This document shows, in pieces, positions 12,430-18,432 of a DNA stretch of 21,181 nt. Position numbers and translations under genes: made by a program. Origin of the DNA: an uncultured bacterium (lineage in GTDB: Bacteria > Bacillota > Clostridia > Oscillospirales > Oscillospiraceae). The DNA lies in the NCBI GenBank assembly GCA_947364395.1, contig CANASS010000037.1:1-21181 (forward strand). Reading direction: 5' to 3'. Under the pieces are notes generated by a model. The model searched no databases and was not told the origin of the DNA. It saw only the letters and a list, made by a program, of their open reading frames with translations. Numbering within the stretch: position 1 is the first letter of the stretch; each line of letters begins with the position of its first letter.

Positions 12430-13818
12430 ATGCCCGTGGCCGATTCCTTCCCCCTCCCCGTGTTTGGCGGGGACTCCCCCTTGTACGACCAGCTCTACCG
12501 CCATATCGCCGGGGCCATCCAGTCCGGGGCCCTGGCCCCCGGCGCAAAGCTGCCCTCCAAGCGGCGGCTGTGCGCCCTGGCCGGGGTGAGCATGAGCACG
12601 GTGGAGACCGCCTACTCCCTGCTGGCGGCGGAGGGCTACGTGCTGTCCAAGCCCCGCAGCGGCTATGTGTGCGCCCATCTGCTTCTCCCGGCCTCCGCCG
12701 CCCCCGCCCCGGTCCCGGAGGCTCCCCAAAGCCCGGACCCGCCCCGGTGGGCCTATGACTGCTCCACCTCGGCAGTGGACGTGTCCGCCTTTCCCTTCTC
12801 CTCCTGGGCCCGGATCACCAAGGAGGCGGTGTATGAAAACCCCGGCCTGCTCCAGCGGGGCCACCCCCAGGGGGACTGGCCCCTGCGGGCGGCGCTGGCC
12901 CAGCTGCTGGCCCAATACCGGGGGGTGCGGTGCTCGCCAGAGCAGGTGGTGGTGGGGGCGGGGGCGGACTATCTGCTGTCCCTATTGCTCCAGCTGCTGC
13001 CCGAGCATCGCTCGCTGGCCCTGGAGGACCCGGGCTACCCCGCCGCTTACGCCGCCGCCGCCCTCCACGGCCGGGAGCCCGTCCCCATCCCGGTGGACGG
13101 CCAGGGGATGGACCGGGACGCCCTGGAGCGGTCCGGCGCGGGGCTGGCCTACGTCACCCCCTCCCACCAGTTCCCCCTGGGGGTGACCATGCCCGCCGGA
13201 CGGCGCAGCCAGCTCCTCCACTGGGCGGCCTCCGGGCCCGGCCGCTTTCTCATCGAGGACGACTACGACAGCGAATTCCGCTGGTCCTCCCGTCCCATCC
13301 CGGCCCTTCAGGGGCTGGACCGGGCGGGGCGGGTGGTGTATATGGGCACCTTCTCCCGGTCCATCGCCCCCGCCATCCGGGTGGCCTATATGATCCTGCC
13401 CCCCGCCCTGCTGGAGCGGTACCGGCGCACCTTCTCTCATGGGGCCTGCGCCGTCTCCCGGTTCGAGCAGGAGAGCCTGCGGCGCTTTCTCGCACAGGGG
13501 CTGTACGGGCGGCACCTGCGCCGGACGGGCAACCTGTACCGCAGAAAGTGCGCCCTGTTCACCGAAGCGCTGGAGGCCATCCCCGGCGCGTCCATCACCG
13601 GGGCGGAGGCAGGGCTTCACTTCCTGCTCACCCTGCCCCGATTCAGCGAGGAGGAGCTTGTGGCCCGGGCGGCGGACCAGTCCGTCCGGGTCCACCCCCT
13701 GAGCCGGTACTGCCACGCCGTCCCCCCCCTGCCCTCCACGGTGGTGCTGGGCTTTGCCGGGCTGTCCGAGGACCAGCTGGCCCAGGCGGCGGAGCGGCTG
13801 CGGGCGGCGTGGACATAA
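12430..13818 (+). CDS. MocR/PdxR-like regulator (GntR wHTH + aminotransferase domain) lacking the PLP lysine
   Basis: The protein has 462 residues. An N-terminal GntR winged helix (about 15-82, YDQLYRHIAGAIQSGALAPGAKLPSKRRL) is joined by a Pro/Ala linker to a fold-type I aminotransferase domain (about 110-460). That domain has the pattern IEDDYDSEFRW (residues 275-285) and GTFSRSIAPAIRVAY (306-320). In GabR and PdxR the residue after TFS is the lysine that binds PLP (Lys312 in GabR). Here it is Arg310, codon CGG. The usual Asp-Tyr pair of the EDDYD segment is kept. So it may bind PLP without the Schiff base, or sense something else. Start: ATG 12430 has GAGG only 2 bases away, while the in-frame GTG at 12436 is better spaced (8 bases). 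It probably controls the divergent ECF gene. Confidence 0.93.
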   Translation: MPVADSFPLPVFGGDSPLYDQLYRHIAGAIQSGALAPGAKLPSKRRLCALAGVSMSTVETAYSLLAAEGYVLSKPRSGYVCAHLLLPASAAPAPVPEAPQSPDPPRWAYDCSTSAVDVSAFPFSSWARITKEAVYENPGLLQRGHPQGDWPLRAALAQLLAQYRGVRCSPEQVVVGAGADYLLSLLLQLLPEHRSLALEDPGYPAAYAAAALHGREPVPIPVDGQGMDRDALERSGAGLAYVTPSHQFPLGVTMPAGRRSQLLHWAASGPGRFLIEDDYDSEFRWSSRPIPALQGLDRAGRVVYMGTFSRSIAPAIRVAYMILPPALLERYRRTFSHGACAVSRFEQESLRRFLAQGLYGRHLRRTGNLYRRKCALFTEALEAIPGASITGAEAGLHFLLTLPRFSEEELVARAADQSVRVHPLSRYCHAVPPLPSTVVLGFAGLSEDQLAQAAERLRAAWT

Positions 13819-13836
13819 AAAATTTTCAAAACCCCC

Positions 13837-13867
13837 TTGACTCTCCCGTTACGTCATGGGTTACAGT
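13837..13867 (+). promoter_or_regulatory. MerR-type promoter of the TipA-like gene
   Basis: TTGACT (13837-13842) and TACAGT (13862-13867) are 19 bases apart. The spacer CTCCCGTTACGTCATGGGT contains a dyad centred on GTTACGT, with outer CTCCC/ATGGG arms that are only partly symmetric. GTTACGT-centred dyads in 19-base spacers are typical of TipA/BltR-type MerR regulators. The gene's ribosome site starts 8 bases after the -10 box region, so the message has a very short leader. Confidence 0.88.
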
Positions 13868-13888
13868 GCTTATTAGGAGGTGGAAGCA

Positions 13889-14623
13889 ATGCGCTATTCC
13901 GTGAGCCAGGCGGCACGGCTGGCCGGCGTCAGTGTCCGGACACTGAGATGGTACGACGAGATCGGGCTGCTGAAGCCAACCGAGGTCACCCCCGCCGGAT
14001 ACCGTTTTTACAGCCAGGAGGCCATGGCGGTTTTACAGCAGATCCTGTTCTACCGGGAGCTGGACGTGCCCCTGGAGCAGATCGGGCACATTCTTTCCGC
14101 CCCGGACCACGACCGGGCCGAGGCGCTGCGAAAGCACCGAAACCTGCTACTGATGAAGCGCAGGCGGCTGGACGACATGCTTCGGCTGGTGGACGAAACG
14201 ATTGGAGGAACTGTCATGTACGACGAGAGACCCAAGCCCTCCCAGGCGGACTGGGAGGCGGTCAAGGAGCAGTACGCCCAGGAGGCGGCGGACCGCTGGG
14301 GCAACACCGAAGCGTTCCTGGAGAGCCGGGAGAAGCATAAGAACTACACGCAGGAACAGGAGGCGGCCATTCAGGCCGAGATGGAGGAGATTTTTTCCGC
14401 CTTTGGGGCCTGTGGCGACCCGGAGGGGCCGGAGGCCCGGGCCCTGGTGAAGCGCTGGCAGGCGCACATCACCAAATACCACTACAACTGCACCGACAGC
14501 ATTTTGGCCTGCCTGGGCCAGATGTACGCCGGCGATCCCCGGTTTCAGGAAAATCTGGACAAGTACGGCCCCGGCACGGCCCAGAAAATGAGCCGCGCCA
14601 TCGCGGCCATCTGCCAGAAGTGA
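13889..14623 (+). CDS. MerR-family regulator with TipAS-type ligand domain
   Basis: This 244-residue regulator has an N-terminal MerR winged helix (1-70, MRYSVSQAARLAGVSVRTLRWYDEIGLLKP) and a dimerisation coiled coil (about 75-108, with KHRNLLLMKRRRLDDMLRLVDETI). The C-terminal all-helical domain (about 120-244) carries WEAVKEQYAQEAADRWGNTEAF and KYHYNCTDSILACLGQMYAGDPRF, close to the TipAS domain that binds thiopeptide antibiotics in TipAL. In Firmicutes the same architecture includes Mta-type multidrug regulators. ATG 13889 is chosen because it follows AGGAGG (13875-13880) at 8 bases. An in-frame GTG at 13880 overlaps that site. No exporter gene is next to it, so it is likely autoregulated with targets elsewhere, or senses by itself. 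Confidence 0.93.
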   Translation: MRYSVSQAARLAGVSVRTLRWYDEIGLLKPTEVTPAGYRFYSQEAMAVLQQILFYRELDVPLEQIGHILSAPDHDRAEALRKHRNLLLMKRRRLDDMLRLVDETIGGTVMYDERPKPSQADWEAVKEQYAQEAADRWGNTEAFLESREKHKNYTQEQEAAIQAEMEEIFSAFGACGDPEGPEARALVKRWQAHITKYHYNCTDSILACLGQMYAGDPRFQENLDKYGPGTAQKMSRAIAAICQK

Positions 14624-14647
14624 CCCCGGGACCTGTCAAAGCCCCGC

Positions 14648-14683
14648 GGCCCTGCGGCGCGAAAGCGCCGCGGGGCCTTTTTT
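14648..14683 (+). terminator. Intrinsic terminator with GAAA tetraloop
   Basis: GGCCCTGCGGCGC (14648-14660) pairs with GCGCCGCGGGGCC (14665-14677), with one T-G pair, closing a GAAA tetraloop. T6 follows (14678-14683). It ends the TipA-like gene's transcript. A further GCCCCGCGG repeat just before it could form an alternative stem. Confidence 0.93.
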
Positions 14684-14694
14684 GATTTCCCCCC

Positions 14695-14723
14695 TTTACG
14701 TTGACAAAACGATGTGATATAAT
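14695..14723 (+). promoter_or_regulatory. Sigma-A promoter of the DUF1836 gene
   Basis: TATAAT (14718-14723) is an extended -10 box (TGA before it) with TTTACG as -35 at 17 bases (14695-14700). A perfect TTGACA (14701-14706) lies only 11 bases from the -10 box, too close to act with it. Transcription would start near 14730, giving a short leader to the ATG at 14762. Confidence 0.75.
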
Positions 14724-14761
14724 TTCCCGTATCAGATTCAGGGACAGGGAGGGACTTTTCC

Positions 14762-15295
14762 ATGGAGGAGCTGGCCGAACTCAAACAGCAGCTGACCCAG
14801 CGGCGCCCGGACGGCTGGGACGACCTGCCCGACATCCCGCTGTATATGGATCAGGTGGTGGGCTATCTGGCGCGGCAGCTGGTCCCCGTGGGGGACGGCG
14901 ACGCCCTCACCTCCGCCATGATTAACAACTATATCAAGGACGGTCTGGTGGAGCGGGCCAACGGCAAAAAGTACGGCCAGGAGCACTTGGCCTACCTCAC
15001 CGCCATCACCGCCCTAAAGCAGGTGATGAGCGTGCGGGAAATGAAGGTGCTCACCACCGTGGGCCGGGAGCTGCGGGCCCCTCAGCGGCAGTACGAATAT
15101 TTCTGCCAGTACCTGGACCAGGCCATGACCGACGCGGCGGACCAGCTGGACGCGGACACCGGCGACGGGGACCTGCCCAAGCTGGTGCTGGACCTGGCCC
15201 TGCGGGGGTACGCCTATAGCCTGGCCTGCCACCGGGTCCTGGCCATCCTGGCCCAGCGGACCGGCCATGAGGACCTATTGCGCAAAAAGAAATGA
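14762..15295 (+). CDS. DUF1836-domain protein, probable MerR-like DNA-binding factor
   Basis: This 177-residue protein has the DUF1836 pattern. Its N-terminal half is MDQVVGYLARQL (about 29-40), then SAMINNYIKDGLVERANGKKYGQEHLAYLTAI (about 62-93), which reads like a winged-helix DNA-binding segment. Its second half is helical (LKQVMSVREMKVL, then a run of helices to LLRKKK). The family is common in Firmicutes and its targets are unknown. The gene has its own promoter and GGAGGG site. The gap to the DegV gene is 51 bases and has a small CCGGCC/GGCCGG palindrome (15299-15312) but no terminator, so the two may be cotranscribed. Confidence 0.88.
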   Translation: MEELAELKQQLTQRRPDGWDDLPDIPLYMDQVVGYLARQLVPVGDGDALTSAMINNYIKDGLVERANGKKYGQEHLAYLTAITALKQVMSVREMKVLTTVGRELRAPQRQYEYFCQYLDQAMTDAADQLDADTGDGDLPKLVLDLALRGYAYSLACHRVLAILAQRTGHEDLLRKKK

Positions 15296-15346
15296 TTTCC
15301 GGCCCAGGCCGGTCTCATGATATTTGAATTTTGGAGGAATTTTACC

Positions 15347-16219
15347 ATGAGTGACTATATTATCATCACTGATTCGTCCTGCGACCTGCCTGACAATCTG
15401 GTGAAGGCCCTGGAGCTGGAGGTGCTCCCCCTGTCTTTCATCATGGACGGCAAGACCTACCGGAATTGGCCGGACAACCGGGAGATGTCCCCGGACCAGT
15501 TCTACGGCAAGGAGCGGGAGGGCCTCATGGCCACCACCAACGCCGTTAACGTGGGCGAAGCCGCCGACGCCATTGAAGCCGTGCTGAAGCAGGGTAAAGA
15601 CGCGCTGATCCTGGCTTTCTCCTCGGGCTTGTCCACCACCTGCAACTCCTTCCAGATCGCCGCCCAGGAGCTGGCCGAGCAGTACCCCGACCGCAAAATC
15701 TATGTGGTGGACACCCTGTGCGCCTCCCTGGGCCAGGGAATGTTCGTCTATCAGGCCGCCAAGCTCCGCCAGGAGGGCAAGACCATGGAGGAGGTCCGTG
15801 ACTGGGCGGAGGAAACCAAGCTGCGCCAGTGCCACTACTTCACTGTGGACGACCTGTTCTTTTTGAAAAAGGGCGGACGGGTCTCCGCCGCCACCGCCGT
15901 GGTGGGCACCATGCTCCAGATCAAGCCGGTCCTCCACGTGGACAACGAGGGCCATCTCATCAACGTGGCCAAGGCCCGGGGGCGCAAGGCCTCCCTCACC
16001 GCCCTGGTGGACAAGGTGGGGGAGCTGGCAGAGGACCCCGCCTCCCAGACCATGTTCATCAGCAACAGCGACTGCCTGAAGGACGCCCAATTTGTGGCGG
16101 ACGAGATCAAGAAGCGTTACGGCGTGAAAGAGATCATCATCAACTCCATCGGCCCGGTGATCGGGGCCCATACCGGCCCGGGCTGCGTGGCCCTGTTCTT
16201 CATGGGCAAGCACCGCTGA
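15347..16219 (+). CDS. DegV-family fatty-acid-binding protein
   Basis: This 290-residue protein is of full family length. The N-terminal domain has IIITDSSCDLPDNLV (residues 5-19) and the loop ATTNAVNVGE. SSGLSTTCNSFQIA is a variant of the usual SxxLSGTYQSA pattern. YVVDTLCASLGQGMFV and the C-terminal FLKKGGRVSAATAVVGTMLQIKPVLHVDNEG and SIGPVIGAHTGPGCVALFFMG complete the fold. In Firmicutes such proteins (FakB type) bind a fatty acid for phosphorylation by FakA. FakA is not in the window, and the acyl specificity cannot be read from sequence. ATG 15347 is used because TTGGAGGAA precedes it; a frame to 15317 has no such site. Confidence 0.93.
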   Translation: MSDYIIITDSSCDLPDNLVKALELEVLPLSFIMDGKTYRNWPDNREMSPDQFYGKEREGLMATTNAVNVGEAADAIEAVLKQGKDALILAFSSGLSTTCNSFQIAAQELAEQYPDRKIYVVDTLCASLGQGMFVYQAAKLRQEGKTMEEVRDWAEETKLRQCHYFTVDDLFFLKKGGRVSAATAVVGTMLQIKPVLHVDNEGHLINVAKARGRKASLTALVDKVGELAEDPASQTMFISNSDCLKDAQFVADEIKKRYGVKEIIINSIGPVIGAHTGPGCVALFFMGKHR

Positions 16220-16242
16220 GCCGTTCCAATTCCCGCAGATTG

Positions 16243-16280
16243 CCGGCCGTCTCCCGTTTGGGAGGCGGCCGGTTTTATTT
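16243..16280 (+). terminator. Intrinsic terminator after the DegV gene
   Basis: CCGGCCGTCTCCC (16243-16255) pairs with GGGAGGCGGCCGG (16260-16272), with one T-G pair, around GTTT. TTTTATTT follows (16273-16280). Confidence 0.93.
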
Positions 16281-16305
16281 GTCAAAAAATTTTTGCCCCT
16301 CCCCC

Positions 16306-16351
16306 TTGACAAGTCCGTGTATAGCGTCTATACTGTGTATATCGTATATAT
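16306..16351 (+). promoter_or_regulatory. Promoter with two overlapping GntR (YtrA-type) operators
   Basis: TTGACA (16306-16311) and TATACT (16329-16334) are separated by 17 bases, a near-consensus sigma-A promoter. It is overlaid by two palindromes with the same CGT centre. The first is GTATAG-CGT-CTATAC (16319-16333), covering the -10 box. The second is GTATAT-CGT-ATATAT (16337-16351), one mismatch, centred 18 bases further on. Operators of alternating GTATA/TATAC type are known for YtrA-like GntR regulators. Their overlap with the promoter indicates repression by the GntR protein encoded next. Confidence 0.85.
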
Positions 16352-16455
16352 ACAAAATACCGGGTCCGCTGACGAGCGTGCCCCGGAACCCAATGAGGGA
16401 CCCTCCCTCTCCCCGCCGGAGGCGGGAGAGAAAAACAACCCAAATGAGGTGTACC

Positions 16456-16836
16456 ATGGACATCATCATCAGCAACTCCGACCGCGCGCCGATCTATGAG
16501 CAGATCGTCCGCCAGCTGAAAGGGCTCATCCTTTCAGGCCAGCTTCCCGAGGGCGAGGCCCTGCCCTCCATGCGGCTGCTGGCCCGGGACCTGCGCATCT
16601 CCGTCATCACCACCAAACGGGCCTATGAAGAGCTGGAGCGTGAGGGCTTCCTCACCACCGTCCCCGGCAAGGGCTGTTTTGTAGCCGCCCAAAACCGGGA
16701 GACCCGGCGGGAGGCCGTGCTGTGCCAGATCGAAGAGCACCTGTCCCAGGCGGTGGACGCCGCCAAGGCCGGGGCCGTGGAGCTGGACGAACTCACCGAA
16801 ATGCTAAACACCTTGTATAAGGAAGATGAACTATGA
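16456..16836 (+). CDS. YtrA-family GntR transcriptional repressor
   Basis: This is a 126-residue short GntR regulator. The N-terminal winged helix (about 10-78) has IYEQIVRQLKGLILSGQLPEGEALPSMRLLARDLRIS and the recognition helix VITTKRAYEELEREGFL. A short helical dimerisation tail (80-126) replaces the large effector domain of other GntR proteins, which defines the YtrA subfamily. These proteins repress their own ABC transporter operon and are relieved by wall-active antibiotics or unknown ligands. ATG 16456 follows GAGGTG. The stop overlaps the ATPase start by four bases (ATGA). It probably binds the two palindromes at 16319-16351. Confidence 0.93.
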   Translation: MDIIISNSDRAPIYEQIVRQLKGLILSGQLPEGEALPSMRLLARDLRISVITTKRAYEELEREGFLTTVPGKGCFVAAQNRETRREAVLCQIEEHLSQAVDAAKAGAVELDELTEMLNTLYKEDEL

Positions 16837-17681
16837 CAAATTGTATTGAACTCAAGGGCCTTGTCAAGGAGTACAAGACCTTCACCCTGGGGCCCATCGA
16901 CCTCCAGGTGCCCGGCGGGTCCATCATGGGCCTCATCGGGGAGAACGGGGCGGGCAAAACCACCCTCATCAAGTCCATGCTGGGCATCACCCGGCCCACC
17001 GCCGGGGCGGCGTCCCTGCTGGGCACGGACCCGGACCAGGCCAAGGAGAACATCGGCATTGTGCTGGACGACTGCTTCTTCTCCGAGTACCTGCGGGTCA
17101 AGGACGTGGACAGCGTCCTCAGCCGGGTGTTCAAGGGCTGGGACAAGGGGCTGTTCCGGGACTATCTGGACAAATTCGGGCTGGCCGGGACCAAGAACAT
17201 CAAAGAGCTGTCCCGGGGGATGCGGATGAAGCTGTCCCTGGCGGCGGCGCTGGCCCACCGGCCCAAGCTCCTGCTGCTGGACGAGGCCACGGCGGGGCTG
17301 GACCCGGTGGTGCGGGAGGAGATTTTGGATGAGTTTCTGGCCTTCGTCTCCGACGACGACCACGCCATCCTCATCTCCAGCCACATCACCTCGGACCTGG
17401 AAAAGGTGGCCGACTACATCGCCTACCTCCACCAGGGGAAGCTGCTGCTGTGCGACGAGAAGGACCGGCTGCTGGAGAACTACGGGCGGCTGGTGTGCGC
17501 CCGCGCCGACCTGGAACAGATCGACCGGGGGTATTTGGTGTCCACCCGGAAGAGCCAGTATTCCACCGAGGCGCTGATCCGACGCAGGGGGGATTTCAAG
17601 CGGCTCTACCCCCGGCTGACGGTGGAGCCGGTGACGCTGGACGAGCTGATGGTATTCGTGGTAAAGGGGGAACAGGTATGA
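16833..17681 (+). CDS. ABC transporter ATP-binding protein (YtrB-like)
   Basis: This is a 282-residue nucleotide-binding subunit. Walker A is GENGAGKTT (about residues 36-44). The signature is the variant KELSRGMRMKLSLAAAL, Walker B is LLLLDEATAGLDP, and the H-loop is ISSHITSDLE. The C-terminal extension after about residue 215 (ENYGRLVCARADLEQIDR to VVKGEQV) is typical of YtrB-like ATPases, which are longer than ordinary exporter ATPases. It is coupled by 4-base overlaps with both the GntR gene upstream and the permease gene downstream. It should power export of, or resistance to, an unknown compound. Confidence 0.93.
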   Translation: MTNCIELKGLVKEYKTFTLGPIDLQVPGGSIMGLIGENGAGKTTLIKSMLGITRPTAGAASLLGTDPDQAKENIGIVLDDCFFSEYLRVKDVDSVLSRVFKGWDKGLFRDYLDKFGLAGTKNIKELSRGMRMKLSLAAALAHRPKLLLLDEATAGLDPVVREEILDEFLAFVSDDDHAILISSHITSDLEKVADYIAYLHQGKLLLCDEKDRLLENYGRLVCARADLEQIDRGYLVSTRKSQYSTEALIRRRGDFKRLYPRLTVEPVTLDELMVFVVKGEQV

Positions 17682-18331
17682 CCGGGCTGATTTTGAAGGA
17701 TTTCCTCATTCTGCGCAGGACCCTGCGCAGCTATCTGCTGATTCTCGCCATCTATGTGGCGGTGGCCTTCTTGGGATATTGGTCGGCCTCCTTCGTAGGC
17801 GGCTTCATGATGGTGATGGTGGCCATGCTGCCCATGAATGTATTTGCCTATGACAAACAGGCCCAGTGGGACGTGTACGGCCTGTCCCTGCCGGTGGGCC
17901 GCACCAAAACGGTGGCGGCACGGTATCTGGCGGTGCTGATTATGTTCACGGCCTCCGCGGTCCTTACCACCGTGCTGGGCGTGGTGCTGACCATTGCGGG
18001 CCGCATGGAGGAGAGCCTGGGGGAGTACCTGCTCGCCTGCGCCATCTGCGTCGTGATGTCCATGCTGGTGAACGCCATGATGCTGCCCATCCTGTACAAA
18101 TTCGGCCCGGAGCGGGCGCGGATCATGTTCTTTGGCGTCATGGGCGTGATTACCCTGGCGGGGGTTGTCTTTCTGATCCCCCTGGGGGGCCTGGACTGGC
18201 TCAAGTCCCTGGACGCGCCCCTCCTGGAGCAGGCGGCCGCCTTACCCGCCGCGGCGACGGCGGCCGGGCTGGTCCTGCTGGCCCTGTCCTTCCTGCTGTC
18301 CCGGCACTTTTACGGGTCGAAAGACGTGTAA
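17678..18331 (+). CDS. ABC-2 type transporter permease
   Basis: This is a 217-residue membrane protein with about six helices. The N-terminal MTGLILKDFLILRRTLRSYLLILAIYVAVAFLG is the usual start of ABC-2 permeases of YtrC/PF13346 type. YDKQAQWDVYGLSLPVGRTKTVAARYL is the conserved cytoplasmic loop of that family, where the D-x-x-x-x-W-x-x-Y-x-x-S-L-P-V motif is recognisable. The ATG at 17678 overlaps the ATPase stop by four bases. It ends the GntR-ABC operon; no strong terminator follows, but a palindrome lies 42 bases beyond the stop. Confidence 0.9.
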   Translation: MTGLILKDFLILRRTLRSYLLILAIYVAVAFLGYWSASFVGGFMMVMVAMLPMNVFAYDKQAQWDVYGLSLPVGRTKTVAARYLAVLIMFTASAVLTTVLGVVLTIAGRMEESLGEYLLACAICVVMSMLVNAMMLPILYKFGPERARIMFFGVMGVITLAGVVFLIPLGGLDWLKSLDAPLLEQAAALPAAATAAGLVLLALSFLLSRHFYGSKDV

Positions 18332-18343
18332 CCCCAAATTCCC

Positions 18344-18372
18344 TTGCATTTGCCAGCCGAACCATGTATAAT
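18344..18372 (+). promoter_or_regulatory. Sigma-A promoter of the L,D-transpeptidase gene
   Basis: TTGCAT (18344-18349) and TATAAT (18367-18372) are 17 bases apart. The start would be near 18379, inside the left arm of the palindrome that follows. Confidence 0.82.
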
Positions 18373-18400
18373 GAAATGGCTCCCTTGTGGGAGCCATTTC
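18373..18400. promoter_or_regulatory. Perfect 12-bp palindrome abutting the -10 box
   Basis: GAAATGGCTCCC (18373-18384) and GGGAGCCATTTC (18389-18400) are perfectly complementary around TTGT. The element begins one base after TATAAT, so it covers the transcription start. It could be a repressor operator, a 5' stem-loop (if the start lies at its first base) or a weak terminator for the ABC operon. No T-run follows (GTCATAC), which argues against the last. Confidence 0.65.
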
Positions 18401-18432
18401 GTCATACACAAGATACGGTAGGAGGTATCCCA

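Noticed and set aside
14701..14706. TTGACA as the -35 box of the DUF1836 promoter
   Set aside because: Only 11 bases from TATAAT. TTTACG at 17 bases plus the extended -10 box fits better.
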